Below are positions 16,406 through 27,547 of a stretch of DNA of 64,000 bases, in pieces (within the stretch, counting starts at the first letter, position 1; every line of letters starts with the position of its first letter). This stretch comes from CBDCUW01 sp965222745. Lineage in GTDB: Bacteria > Planctomycetota > Planctomycetia > Pirellulales > Pirellulaceae. Location: assembly GCA_965222745.1 (NCBI GenBank), contig CBDCUW010000005.1:3286001-3350000 (forward strand), read 5' to 3'. The notes below the pieces were generated by a model, which did not search any database, had not been told where the DNA came from, and was given only the letters and a program-made list of their open reading frames with translations. The translations under genes were made by a program, and so were the position numbers.

Positions 16406-19400
16406 TCAGTGATGTTGGTGGTCGCCGAAGAGCATGTGCTTTTTGTCGCCTTTGGCGTAGACGTAGGCGATCAAATCGAGGATCTCTTCGCGAGTCAGTT
16501 TATCGAGCAACCCTTTGGGCATCAGTGACACCGCCGACTTCTTGCGGCCAACCACCAGATCTTGCTCGATCACTGTCGGCTTGCCTTTGGCCAATGGGTT
16601 GATCACGACCTGAATTTCATCGTCAGTCTCTTTCATGATCATTCCGGTGATCAGCCTGCCGTCATCCAAGATCAAAGAAGTCGATTGGAACTTTTCTTCA
16701 ATCTCCTTCGATGGTTCCAGAATGGCGCGAAGGATCGCGTCGGTGGTGTGTTTCTTGTCTTTCAGTTCGGCAAGGTCGGGGCCGAAGACGTTCCCTTCGC
16801 CGCTGAGTTTGTGACAAGCAGTGCAGCTTGCCACCTTGAAAAGTTCTTTGCCGACTTCCCACGAACGACCGTGCGGCAACTGCTTGACTTCGGCCGCTAG
16901 TTCATCGTAGGTCCAAGCGTGGCTGCGAGTATTCATTTTCAGCAATTCGTCTTGGATCGGCAGTTGGACTCGCGCCAAGTACTTCTCCTTGTTGGCTTGA
17001 TACTCTTCCAGATTCTCGACCACGTAGAGCGCCCCGTACATTCGCCGCCAGTGTCCCGGATAGGTACAGACATAGGGATAAACTCCTGGTTCACTGGGAA
17101 CGTCAAAGGCAAGCGACTGATTCTGCCCCGGCTGCAACAGCTTGCTGGCCAGCAGGATCTTGTCGGACTTGGGAATGAAGTGACGCGCCTCGGCGTCTTC
17201 GTCGCGCGCAGTTGCCTCGGCCGCCTCGCCGACTTCCTGCAGCGCTCCGGGCAGGACGATCGCGAAGTTGTGCGGCATCGCGTCGGTATTGCTGAACCGA
17301 AATTCAACCGGTTTGCCGGCCTGCACGGCGATCAATTCTTTGTCGTAAATCATGCGGTGAGAGACAGTACCGATCGCAATCACACGAACATCCAGATTGC
17401 TGAGGCGATCTTCCACCGATCGGGCCTGATCGGGTGACAGCCTGGTGGCGAGCGATTTTGTCAAGGCAATCGCGTCGGTCGCTGCCGCACCGGTTCGATA
17501 TCGCGCCGGCATCTCGCTGAGATATCCAACCAGGTTGTCGACCAGGGGCCGAATGCGCCGATCGCTCCAGCCCTCTTCGGGGATCAAACGCAGCGCCTTG
17601 ATGGCGGCGGGCCGGCTCCTTCCCTTGGCCACCAACGACGCCAGCGCGTTGAACTTGGATTGATCGTGTCCGGGAATCGACGCGAGTGCGCGAATCGCCA
17701 CATCATGCAAAGTCTCACCGCCGCTGATCGCCAGGTTGTCGGCCGGAATCGGCTGCTTCTTGAAACCGGGTCCGCGCCAAGAAACTTTCAAGCCGTCGCC
17801 GCCGCCATTGTCGAAATAGGTGACGACCAACTTGTACGCACCGGGTGACAGATCGATCGACGCGTTCTTTTCGGACATGCCGTGCAGGCCGTCGTTGTTG
17901 ATCAACAACCGGTCGTCCAAGTAGATGCGCGAACCGTCATCGGACGCGACATAGAACGTGTACTTGCCCGCCCTGGAAACAACCAAGTTGCCGGTGAAAC
18001 GAAGAGCGAACCGATCGGAAACCTTTTTCTGAGGCACGTTCATCACGATCTGCGGAACGATGCCCGCCGCCTTCGGCTTCATTTTGTCAAGCGTTTCCAT
18101 CGCCACGTTGCTGCCGCTGGGCTGAAAGTATTCAACCCGAATGCCCTGTTGGTGAATCTCCGAACCGACCGTTTCGGCTTCCAGATTCGAGGGCAAGTCG
18201 GAAATCAGTGGACGGACTTTCGCAAACAGCTGGTCACGAACGCTGGGGTCGACTGTGGGCACCGCATCCAGAAAATCTCGCAGGTTATCCTTGTTCTTCG
18301 AAGCGGCCAGGAACGCGTCATCCGGACCGGCAGCGGCGACCCAGGCGGCGTAACCGAGTCGCTTCAATTCGGGCGTTTCGCCATCGACGGCGATCGTTTC
18401 GATTCGATTGCGAACACGCTGTAGATTTTCAGGAGTCTGCCGGACGAGCAACTTGCCCAAACCGATCACGTTGCTTTGCGGGTCCTTGCGGGCCTCGGCA
18501 ATCAGCTCCATCAAAACATCAAGCTGCTTTTTGCCCGTCTCGCTGGCCAGACCTTCCAGCGAACTGGCCAGATCCTCCAGCCTCGCATTCTTGCGGCTAA
18601 GAATCGCTCGATAGACCGCTTCGTCTTTTTCCATCTTCAGCAACTGGTCGATGCCGGCGCTCTGCAGCGCGTATGCCCGACCGGCGGGGCTGAGTTTCTG
18701 TCCCGACGCGACTGCTTCTGTGACGATCCTGTCGATGTCGATCACCTTCTTTGCGTAGTTGATGACCGTTTCCATTTCCGGATCCATGGGACGGATCGCT
18801 GCTTCGAAGACAACTTCATGGGGCGCGGCATCGGCAAATTCGACCGCCGACTTGACCGCTTCGGCGCGAACGAGCGCCGAGGAATCGCGGGCGGCCGCCG
18901 ACAAAATCGGTTGCCAATCGAGATGTCTGACCCAGCCGGCCCAATGGCCCAGCGTGCGGATCGCCGCGGCACGAACGCGCGGCTGGTCCGCTTGAAAGGT
19001 CTTCTCGACCAGTTCAAAGTTCGGCACCTGATGCTCCTCGAACACCCACAGCGTCTCCAACAGCGCTTGCGCCTCGTCATGCTCCTTGGCCGCCGATTTC
19101 GGATCCAGGCGATCCGCAAACGCCTGCACCTGGGAAGCGATCTCATGCGTTTCCCGCGAACTCAGCTCCAAACGGGCGCGGTATCGCGTGCCGTTGTCAC
19201 TGGCAAAAAAGTGCTCACACACTTCCGCAATCGGCTTGCCCTTCATCTTTGCCGGCTGGTGAAGCGGACGTCCTTTTTTGGTCACCCGGTAAATCCGCCC
19301 GTGCTCGTGATCGCGGTTGGGATCGCGCATGTTGTGTTGCATGTGTCCGATCAACACATTGTGCCAATCCGAAACGTAAAGCGCCCCATCGCCACCGACT

Positions 19401-21346
19401 TCGACGTCGCTGGGACGAAAATTCGGGTCCGAGGAATAAAGAATTGGCTCGATCTCGGTCGCCGTGATATCGGCACCGTTGTAATTCACTTTGTGCTGCA
19501 ACACGCCCAGGAAAGTGATCGTGTTGCAGATCAAGAAATTACCTTCGTGCTCGTCACCGAAATGGCTACCAGACAACAGCCCGGTCGCGGCGACGGGCCG
19601 AACTCTTTTTTCGAACCATTTCTTGTTGCCAATCCCTTTGCCGAGGTTGACGTAACTTCCCGTGCCGCTGGTGCCGTCGTTGGCGAACTGAAATCCCCAG
19701 CGATCGAAGACGTCGCCATGAGGATTGGGACCGATCGGAAAATGAAACTCAAACTCGAAGGTTCGTGGATGAAATCGGTGAACGCCCGACGAACCACTGC
19801 GAAAAGTTTTGGTGGGCGTTTCAAAGTTTGCCACGTTGAAGATTCCCCGTGACCAATACATCCAACCATCGGGACCGATCACCACGGCATTGGCCGAATG
19901 ATGCGTATCGGCACTGGAAACACCCTGCAACATGCGAATTTTCTGATCCGCCTTGTCGTCGCCATCCGTGTCTTTCAAGAACCAGATCTCCGGCGGTGCG
20001 GCGACCAACACGCCGCCGTTCCAAAATTCAAAACCGGTAACGCTGTTCAGCTCGTCGGCAAAAACGATCAGTTCATCCGCCACGCCGTTGCCATCTTCGT
20101 CCGGCAAAATCACGATCGCATCGCGGGCCGGTTCGGTCGGATTCCAGTGCGGGTACGATGGCCAAACCGAAGCCCACAGCCGGCTGTCGGTATCGACCGC
20201 CATCTGCACCGGATTGACCAGCCTGGGAAACATTTCTTCGGAAGCAAACAGGTTGACCTCCATGCCCGGATGGATCGTCATCTTTTCGATCGCTTCGGCG
20301 CCGCCGACGTAAGGCCAGGCGTCTTCTTCCAGCGGACCCGCTTTGTTCGTTTTGACGGCCAGTTCTTCAGGCAGGTTGTCGTCTCTGACCTCCAAGTCGC
20401 CTCCACCGGCAACCGCCCAAATGCGCTGGTCGCGATTGGTCGTCATCACGTCGAAAATCTCCATTTCCCGTTTCATCACATCGGCATTGGACTGGCCGTG
20501 CCAGTTCAACGTCGATCGGCCGCCGAAGACGTTGTAGCCGTCGACCACGCGGTAACGACTGAACCAGTGATAGTTCTTGTCCAACACTGCTTCGCGCAGT
20601 TTTGCCACGTCGGTGGGGATGGACTTGCCGGGAAACAGTTCCTTCAAAATCGTCTGGGCGACCGCCTTGTTGCCATGATCCAGCAAGTGGATTCCGTTCA
20701 TCGTCAGCGGCCTGGTCGCGGCGGCGTACAGCTGGCCGGTCGGTTTGAACAAGTCCACAAAAGTCACTTCTTTGTCGCCGCAAACCTTCCGCATCACGTC
20801 GGTGTATTTGGCCAGATTGGCGTTGTTCTCGGTGCCGTCGGGCAAGTGCGGGCTATAAAGATTTTCGTGAGCGATTGGCGAAAAAACGACGATTCGCGGA
20901 GGCGACGATCCGTTGTATTGCTGCGATCGCATCGAATCGATCATCGCGGCAAAATCTTTTTCAAAGCCCGGCAATCCGTCGTCGCCGCGAAACGCTTCGT
21001 TGTATCCAAAGAAGCAAAAGACAACATCGGCCTGGCACTTGGCCATCCATTGATCAGGACTTCCAAAGTCCTTGGATCGCGGACGCGTTTTGACTTCGTC
21101 GCCCGCGAAACCCAAATTCCGGAACGTCAATTGATGATCGGGATGAAGCGCATGCAGATAGGTCTCCAACCAGGCGTGATGCTGCATCCGATCGGCCATG
21201 GTGTTGCCGATATAAACCACGTGATCTCCCTGCGCTAACTTCAGCGCCGGACCCTCCGCCACGGCAGTGGGAGCAAACAGCAAAGAAAACGCCAAGAGCA
21301 AGCCACCAGCTTGCGGGCCGAGCCAGTGAAGAAAACGATGATTCAC
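16406..21346 (-). CDS. Giant PVC-type SGNH / membrane dehydrogenase / HEAT / PA14 / cupredoxin / cytochrome c protein
   Basis: About 1646 aa from a GTG at 21346 that opens a signal peptide (ends near FAPTAVAEG); a GTG at 21451 would add 35 charged residues. Domains in order: SGNH-hydrolase fold ~38-240; PVC-type dehydrogenase propeller (TIGR02604-like) ~355-690; HEAT repeats ~715-1050; PA14 lectin-like domain ~1067-1205 (KYTFYVASDDGSRIYLDDRL); cupredoxin ~1320-1446 with ligands in MPHNFAI and YVCTYPGHWRRM (H, C, H, M); c-type haem CTACHK near 1507; final His-rich HMLFGDHQHH. The SGNH part reads GNT where GDS is normal, so it may be inactive. Likely role: extracytoplasmic oxidation of a sugar-like substrate with copper and haem electron relays; the substrate is unknown. 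Confidence 0.88.
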   Translation of the reverse strand: MNHRFLHWLGPQAGGLLLAFSLLFAPTAVAEGPALKLAQGDHVVYIGNTMADRMQHHAWLETYLHALHPDHQLTFRNLGFAGDEVKTRPRSKDFGSPDQWMAKCQADVVFCFFGYNEAFRGDDGLPGFEKDFAAMIDSMRSQQYNGSSPPRIVVFSPIAHENLYSPHLPDGTENNANLAKYTDVMRKVCGDKEVTFVDLFKPTGQLYAAATRPLTMNGIHLLDHGNKAVAQTILKELFPGKSIPTDVAKLREAVLDKNYHWFSRYRVVDGYNVFGGRSTLNWHGQSNADVMKREMEIFDVMTTNRDQRIWAVAGGGDLEVRDDNLPEELAVKTNKAGPLEEDAWPYVGGAEAIEKMTIHPGMEVNLFASEEMFPRLVNPVQMAVDTDSRLWASVWPSYPHWNPTEPARDAIVILPDEDGNGVADELIVFADELNSVTGFEFWNGGVLVAAPPEIWFLKDTDGDDKADQKIRMLQGVSSADTHHSANAVVIGPDGWMYWSRGIFNVANFETPTKTFRSGSSGVHRFHPRTFEFEFHFPIGPNPHGDVFDRWGFQFANDGTSGTGSYVNLGKGIGNKKWFEKRVRPVAATGLLSGSHFGDEHEGNFLICNTITFLGVLQHKVNYNGADITATEIEPILYSSDPNFRPSDVEVGGDGALYVSDWHNVLIGHMQHNMRDPNRDHEHGRIYRVTKKGRPLHQPAKMKGKPIAEVCEHFFASDNGTRYRARLELSSRETHEIASQVQAFADRLDPKSAAKEHDEAQALLETLWVFEEHQVPNFELVEKTFQADQPRVRAAAIRTLGHWAGWVRHLDWQPILSAAARDSSALVRAEAVKSAVEFADAAPHEVVFEAAIRPMDPEMETVINYAKKVIDIDRIVTEAVASGQKLSPAGRAYALQSAGIDQLLKMEKDEAVYRAILSRKNARLEDLASSLEGLASETGKKQLDVLMELIAEARKDPQSNVIGLGKLLVRQTPENLQRVRNRIETIAVDGETPELKRLGYAAWVAAAGPDDAFLAASKNKDNLRDFLDAVPTVDPSVRDQLFAKVRPLISDLPSNLEAETVGSEIHQQGIRVEYFQPSGSNVAMETLDKMKPKAAGIVPQIVMNVPQKKVSDRFALRFTGNLVVSRAGKYTFYVASDDGSRIYLDDRLLINNDGLHGMSEKNASIDLSPGAYKLVVTYFDNGGGDGLKVSWRGPGFKKQPIPADNLAISGGETLHDVAIRALASIPGHDQSKFNALASLVAKGRSRPAAIKALRLIPEEGWSDRRIRPLVDNLVGYLSEMPARYRTGAAATDAIALTKSLATRLSPDQARSVEDRLSNLDVRVIAIGTVSHRMIYDKELIAVQAGKPVEFRFSNTDAMPHNFAIVLPGALQEVGEAAEATARDEDAEARHFIPKSDKILLASKLLQPGQNQSLAFDVPSEPGVYPYVCTYPGHWRRMYGALYVVENLEEYQANKEKYLARVQLPIQDELLKMNTRSHAWTYDELAAEVKQLPHGRSWEVGKELFKVASCTACHKLSGEGNVFGPDLAELKDKKHTTDAILRAILEPSKEIEEKFQSTSLILDDGRLITGMIMKETDDEIQVVINPLAKGKPTVIEQDLVVGRKKSAVSLMPKGLLDKLTREEILDLIAYVYAKGDKKHMLFGDHQHH

Positions 21347-21615
21347 GAGACCTGTATCCGAATCGAAAAAGGCGGGAAAAATTGGCAGGGAGGCGACATT
21401 GTAATCATGTTGGCGGCAGCCGGGACAGCGACTGTTTCGGGATCGCTTCACCCTGTCGGCGATTTCTCCGAAATCGCTTCGTGAGGATAACCAACACCCT
21501 CTGTCACCCCTCTGTCATCTTTTCGACCGCTTCCAACGCAACTTGACAGTTCTGGGGTGTAGACTGTCGCTTCGACGCAATCGATTCTTCGCTGCACCCA
21601 AGCTGGATCTCTGTC

Positions 21616-22989
21616 ATGACTGTTTCTCCTCTGCGCGGTTTCCTCTCTTTTCTGCTCTCCGTTTCGCTGCTATCGAACCTGTCGGTCGCTCAGCAGATCA
21701 CGGCGATCGCGGAGGGTTCGCTTGACATTCCCGCCACCGATGACGGACTCCCTGGCGCCGGCCCGATCCGCCGCGCCGATTGGTTCCAAAATGTTTGGCG
21801 AAAGCGGCGCACCACCTTCGCGGCCAATCGTCAGGAAAGCCACGGCGCGGTTGTGTTTTTGGGAGACTCGATCACCCAAGGCTGGCGCGATGATTTTCGC
21901 GGCGATTTTTCTGACATGACCGCAAGTGCCGCAAATCGTGGCATCAGCGGCGACACGACTCGCGGCATGTTGATTCGGTTGGACGAGGACGTGCTATCGC
22001 TCGATCCGGCCGGCGTGGTGATGTTGATGGGTACCAACGACTTGGAAGAGGGAGCCCAGCCGGCAACGATCGCGGGCAACGTCAAGCTAATCCTCGATGC
22101 GATCACCAACCACAACGACCAGGTCCCGATCATCCTTTGCCTGGTCTTTCCCAGTAGCGCCAGCAAGAGCCGTCCGGCTGACAAGATCAGCGAGCTCAAT
22201 CGCCTCTATCGAGAACTTGCCAAAGGCAAATCGCAAATCACCGTCGTCGACACTTGGACTTTGTTTGCTGATGCAAAAGGTGATGCCAAGGTGGAAGAAT
22301 TCCCCGATCTGCTTCATCCCAACGGTATTGGTTACGCCAAATGGAAAGGGGCGATCCGGCCGATCCTTGCCACGCTGGGATTCCTGGAAACCGGCGCGGA
22401 CGATTTTGAGGTCGAACCAGGTTTCACCTCTCTATTCCATGGCAAAGACCTATCGGGCTGGGGATACCGCCCGACCAGCGAAAAAATGTTGCGTGGCAGA
22501 AACCGTTGGCTCAGCAACAACCCCAACGCGCCTGCCTGGCCGATCGTCGAAAAGGCGGTTGCCTTTGACGGCAAGACCGCCACCGACGACGGGCGTTACC
22601 GAGCGATTGGCGGACGATTGGTCGTCACAACCCCGCCCGAGGGCCGCAAGATTCAGCAACTTTGGACCACCGCGGATTTTTCAGGCAACTTCATCTTGAA
22701 ACTAGAATTTCGGGCCACGCCAAACGCCGACAGCGGCGTCTTCCTCCGCGAACCCCAACTGCAATGCCGTGACTATCTGCTTGCCGGACCCTACAAAGAG
22801 CTGACGAAGTACCGGCCTCAACAATGGAACGAATTGGTCGTACGGGTTGAAAACGGAGTCGCCCACTGCACGTGCAACGGCGAGGTGATCGAAGAAGCGC
22901 TCAAAGTCCCCACCACCGGACCGATCGGGCTGGAAGGTGATCGCGGACAAGTTGAATACCGTCGGATTCGAATCAAACAGACTCCCTGA
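21616..22989 (+). CDS. SGNH/GDSL hydrolase - DUF1080 fusion protein, secreted
   Basis: 457 aa, ATG start with signal peptide (ends near NLSVAQQ). Residues ~70-250 are a complete SGNH hydrolase: block I FLGDSITQGW with nucleophile Ser, block II NRGISGDTTRG, block III MGTNDLEEG, block V DLLHPNG with Asp and His. Residues ~270-455 are a DUF1080 domain (SLFHGKDLSGWGYR, NADSGVFLREPQLQ, YRRIRIKQ). Likely a secreted esterase acting on acylated glycans with the DUF1080 part as sugar-binding or lyase-like module (inference). A TTGACA at 21543 upstream could belong to its promoter, but I see no convincing -10. It is divergent from the giant dehydrogenase gene. Confidence 0.9.
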   Translation: MTVSPLRGFLSFLLSVSLLSNLSVAQQITAIAEGSLDIPATDDGLPGAGPIRRADWFQNVWRKRRTTFAANRQESHGAVVFLGDSITQGWRDDFRGDFSDMTASAANRGISGDTTRGMLIRLDEDVLSLDPAGVVMLMGTNDLEEGAQPATIAGNVKLILDAITNHNDQVPIILCLVFPSSASKSRPADKISELNRLYRELAKGKSQITVVDTWTLFADAKGDAKVEEFPDLLHPNGIGYAKWKGAIRPILATLGFLETGADDFEVEPGFTSLFHGKDLSGWGYRPTSEKMLRGRNRWLSNNPNAPAWPIVEKAVAFDGKTATDDGRYRAIGGRLVVTTPPEGRKIQQLWTTADFSGNFILKLEFRATPNADSGVFLREPQLQCRDYLLAGPYKELTKYRPQQWNELVVRVENGVAHCTCNGEVIEEALKVPTTGPIGLEGDRGQVEYRRIRIKQTP

Positions 22990-23008
22990 GATCTTCTTTG
23001 CGTTTATC

Positions 23009-23110
23009 GTGTTCAACGCGACGATCGTTTTCGGTCCGGACCTGTATCGAATTCTTGCCGTTCCCGTTGGAATCCTGTTGATTTTGATCTTCCTGAGACG
23101 GCATTCGTAG
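23009..23110 (+). CDS. Possible small hydrophobic protein
   Basis: A 33-codon frame from a GTG (or up to 52 codons from a TTG at 22952, overlapping the previous gene) ending in TAG. It encodes one hydrophobic stretch (YRILAVPVGILLILIF) closed by LRRHS, the look of a single-pass membrane peptide with a positive end. It sits between the SGNH-DUF1080 gene and the ammonium transporter. No ribosome binding site stands out, so this is tentative; chance hydrophobicity is possible. Confidence 0.25.
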   Translation: MFNATIVFGPDLYRILAVPVGILLILIFLRRHS

Positions 23111-23219
23111 CGTTCTGCTGCCAAGACTGATTCACATCCGCGCTGGGTTCGACTAACTTCTCTCTTCAGGCAGCACTTGAACTAGGCGGTAACAAGTGAA
23201 TCAAGGGAGCGATGCGCTC

Positions 23220-24572
23220 ATGTGGAAACATCTTTTTTCTCGACGAAATCTACTTCTTACACTCTTCTTCGTCCTGATCGGCTTGGGCCACGCGGCACCG
23301 GCTCATGCACAAGCCGAGGCAGCGACGATCGACAAGGGCGACACCGCGTGGATTCTGGTGTCGACGGCGCTGGTGCTGATGATGACCATTCCGGCGCTGG
23401 CCCTTTTCTACGGAGGACTCGTTCGTACCAAAAACGTTTTGTCGGTATTGATGCAGTGCCTGGCACTGACCGGATTGATGACGATCGTTTGGGTGGTCTG
23501 CGGATACAGCCTGGCATTTGAATCGGCTGGATCTGAAAGCGTGAACAAGTTCATCGGCGGTTTTTCCAAGGTGATGATGAACGACGTGGACAGCGATGCG
23601 GTGTTCGTCACGGACAGTGAGTCGAACATCGGCATTCCCGAGATCCTCTTTGCTGCGTTTCAAATGACGTTTGCGATCATCACGCCGGCGCTGATGATCG
23701 GAGCGTTCGCCGAGCGGATGAAGTTTTCGGCGGTGTTGTTGTTTTCAACCGTTTGGCTGTTGATCGTTTATGTTCCGATCTGCCACATGACTTGGGGCGG
23801 CGGTTTGTATTCGGATTGGGAGGTCATGGACTTTGCCGGTGGGATCGTTGTCCATGTGACCGCCGGATTCGGCGCCTTGGTCGCCTGCATGATGATCGGT
23901 CCTCGATCGGGTTATCCCAACCACCTTGACCCGCCTCACAACATGACGATGACAGTGACCGGCACGGCGCTGTTGTGGGTAGGCTGGTTCGGATTCAACG
24001 CGGGCAGTGCGTTGGGCGCCAGCGGCCAGGCGGCGATGGCGTTGTTCGTCACCCACCTTTCCGCTTCCGTCGCGACGCTGGTCTGGATGGGAATCGAATG
24101 GGTGAAGCTCGGCAAACCGAGCGTGCTGGGCGCGGCAACCGGATCGATCGCGGGACTGGCGGCAATCACGCCTGCCTCCGGTTACGTCGGCCCGATTGGA
24201 GCCCTGGCGATCGGAGCCACTTCCGCCGTGCTGTGCTACCTCTTTGCCACCATGATCAAACAGAAAGTCGGCTACGACGATTCGCTGGACGTGTTCGGTG
24301 TGCACGGCGTGGGCGGCTTTCTTGGCACTGTCATGTGCGGAATCTTTGCCGCTTCGAGTCTCGGCGGCAGTGGCGGCAGCGATTACGACTATGCCGGCAA
24401 GGTGATGACGCAGTTGTCGGCGGCAGTGTCGGCGGCACTCTACACCATCGTGGCAACTTTTGTGATCCTGAAGATTGTTCAGCTAACCATCGGCATCCGC
24501 GTCGACGGAAACTCCGAAACCAGGGGGCTGGACCTGTCCGAACACGAAGAACGGGGATACATCCTGCACTGA
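23220..24572 (+). CDS. amt: Ammonium transporter (Amt family)
   Basis: About 450 aa. The ATG at 23220 follows GGGAG and opens a signal peptide (WKHLFSRRNLLLTLFFVLIG, cleavage after AHAQA); a GTG at 23196 is an alternative. Eleven membrane helices follow. Diagnostic features: ALALFYGGLVRTKNVLS, the pore motif DFAGGIVVHVTAG (Asp and first pore His) and GVHGVGGFLGT (second pore His). Conducts ammonium/ammonia into the cell. The C-terminal tail (LDLSEHEERGYILH) is the conserved Amt tail that contacts PII proteins; no glnK-like gene is adjacent here, which is unusual since amt and glnK are often linked. Confidence 0.95.
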   Translation: MWKHLFSRRNLLLTLFFVLIGLGHAAPAHAQAEAATIDKGDTAWILVSTALVLMMTIPALALFYGGLVRTKNVLSVLMQCLALTGLMTIVWVVCGYSLAFESAGSESVNKFIGGFSKVMMNDVDSDAVFVTDSESNIGIPEILFAAFQMTFAIITPALMIGAFAERMKFSAVLLFSTVWLLIVYVPICHMTWGGGLYSDWEVMDFAGGIVVHVTAGFGALVACMMIGPRSGYPNHLDPPHNMTMTVTGTALLWVGWFGFNAGSALGASGQAAMALFVTHLSASVATLVWMGIEWVKLGKPSVLGAATGSIAGLAAITPASGYVGPIGALAIGATSAVLCYLFATMIKQKVGYDDSLDVFGVHGVGGFLGTVMCGIFAASSLGGSGGSDYDYAGKVMTQLSAAVSAALYTIVATFVILKIVQLTIGIRVDGNSETRGLDLSEHEERGYILH

Positions 24573-24710
24573 TTCACCGTTTTCACCGATTCCAGGCGGA
24601 GGGGTGCAGCGCGCATCTCTCCGGCTGGGCGGCTAGAATCGGACGATGATGATTTGTAACACGCTGGCGCAGCTGCGACTTGCCGGGACGGTTTTCCCGA
24701 TCTGCGCAGA

Positions 24711-24717
24711 AGGAGGT
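24711..24717 (+). promoter_or_regulatory. Strong Shine-Dalgarno of the nitrilase-family gene
   Basis: AGGAGGT, 4 nt before the ATG at 24722. It is a near-perfect anti-SD match and fixes that start over the upstream codon at 24680 and the ATG at 24731. Confidence 0.7.
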
Positions 24718-24721
24718 CGTG

Positions 24722-26068
24722 ATGAGATCGATGTCGATTGCTCTGGTTGGGTTGTTCGCTGTTCAAGGCTATCCCACATCAGCGGAGTCTCCCCAGCAGC
24801 AAAAGTGGCAACAACAATCGCCTCGGGACGAAATTCGCCCACAGTTTTCGATGTTGCCGGGGGAAGGTCCCGGGGGTGAAACGGCGCTGGTGATTTCCGC
24901 CGACGACCGCGAAGGACTTTCGGGTGCCTGGACAATGAAAGTTCCCGTCACCGGTGGTGATCACTATCGTTTTTCGGTGCTGCGGAAAACGTTCGACATC
25001 GATCTGCCGCGACGCGCCGCGATCGTGCGGATGATCTGGTTGAACCAAGAGGGCAGAAACGCAACGCGGGCCCAGCCCAGTTATGCGTCTTACCGGCCGG
25101 GTGAGCGGCCACGGGCTGAACCTGAATTTCCCGCCGACGTCGGCACGCAAAACGGCTGGACGACACTGGCCGGTGTGTACCGCGCGCCCCCTGACGCGAC
25201 CACGGCTCGTCTGGAGTTGCACTTCCGCTGGGGGCCACCGAATTCGTCGGTTCGTTGGAGCCAGCCAATGCTGGAACCTGTTCCGGCGCCTCAACCGAGA
25301 ACGGTACGACTTGCGACCGTTCATTACCAACCTCGCGACGGCAAGTCACCGAGCGAAAAATGTGAACAGTTCGCGCCGTTTGTCGCCGAGGCAGCGACCA
25401 AGGATGTCGACTTGATTGTCTTGCCGGAAACGCTGACCTATTACAGCAGCGGCGGGACTTACTCCGACGCGGCCGAACCGGTACCGGGGCCCTCGACAGA
25501 CTACTTTGGCTCGCTGGCCAAGAAACACGATCTCTACATCGTTGCCGGTTTGCTGGAACGCGACGGACACTTGATCTACAACGTCGCGGTGCTGTTGGGT
25601 CCTGACGGACAGATCGTCGGCAAGTACCGCAAAGTCACTCTGCCGCGTGGCGAAATCGAAGGAGGCATCACGCCTGGCAGCGATTATCCGGTCTTCGAAA
25701 CGCGGTTTGGAAAAGTCGGCATGATGATTTGTTACGACGGCTTCTTTCCCGAAGTTGCCCGCGAGTTGACTCATCGCGGCGCCGAAGTGATTGCCTGGCC
25801 CGTCTGGGGATGCAATCCGATGCTTGCCGCGGCACGAGCGTGCGAAAACCACGTCTATGTCATCAGCAGCACTTACACCGACACTTCCAGAAACTGGATG
25901 ATCTCCGCCGTTTTCGATCATGATGGAAAGACGCTTGCCAAAGCGGAAACGTTTGGCAGCATCGCCATCGCCGAAGTCGACCTGGACAAAAAAATGTACT
26001 GGCATAGCTTGGGCGACTTCCAATCCCAAATCCAACGCCACCGTCCCGTCGTCGACGCGACACGGTAG
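24722..26068 (+). CDS. Secreted carbon-nitrogen hydrolase (nitrilase superfamily)
   Basis: 448 aa. The start is fixed by AGGAGGT at 24711; a signal peptide follows (MRSMSIALVGLFAVQGYPTS). Residues ~45-190 look like a beta-sandwich, carbohydrate-binding-type domain (GDHYRFSVLRKT, LELHFRWGPPNSSVRW). Residues ~200-440 are the nitrilase fold with the complete triad: Glu236 in VLPETLT, Lys304 in KYRKVTLPRG and Cys337 in MMICYDGFFPE. Hydrolyses a non-peptide C-N bond (amide or nitrile); substrate unknown. Extracytoplasmic location is unusual for the superfamily. The stop TAG is supplied by the palindromic element at 26065. It heads a same-strand run of four genes. Confidence 0.9.
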   Translation: MRSMSIALVGLFAVQGYPTSAESPQQQKWQQQSPRDEIRPQFSMLPGEGPGGETALVISADDREGLSGAWTMKVPVTGGDHYRFSVLRKTFDIDLPRRAAIVRMIWLNQEGRNATRAQPSYASYRPGERPRAEPEFPADVGTQNGWTTLAGVYRAPPDATTARLELHFRWGPPNSSVRWSQPMLEPVPAPQPRTVRLATVHYQPRDGKSPSEKCEQFAPFVAEAATKDVDLIVLPETLTYYSSGGTYSDAAEPVPGPSTDYFGSLAKKHDLYIVAGLLERDGHLIYNVAVLLGPDGQIVGKYRKVTLPRGEIEGGITPGSDYPVFETRFGKVGMMICYDGFFPEVARELTHRGAEVIAWPVWGCNPMLAAARACENHVYVISSTYTDTSRNWMISAVFDHDGKTLAKAETFGSIAIAEVDLDKKMYWHSLGDFQSQIQRHRPVVDATR

Positions 26069-26144
26069 GCCGGCTTGTCCCAAGTCGGCGCATCACCGAT
26101 TTCTTTGCAGTACAGATTCGCCGACTTGGGACTGGTCGGCTCAC
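26065..26144. repeat. Dispersed palindromic element (copy 4, 80 bp)
   Basis: Begins GTAGGCCGGCTTGTCCCAAG and ends in a decayed right arm (GCCGACTTGGGACTGGTCGG then CTCAC) with a longer 28-nt loop. Its second to fourth bases are the TAG stop of the nitrilase-family gene. Confidence 0.8.
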
Positions 26145-26155
26145 GAGAAACGATC

Positions 26156-27543
<1,388 letters not shown>

Positions 27544-27547
<4 letters not shown>

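Noticed and set aside
21543..21575. Sigma-70-type promoter (TTGACA) upstream of the SGNH-DUF1080 gene
   Set aside because: No fitting -10 hexamer at 16-18 bp; a chance match is likely.
22702..23124. 140-codon minus-strand frame over the SGNH-DUF1080 gene end
   Set aside because: Overlaps the well-supported plus-strand gene; no motif.
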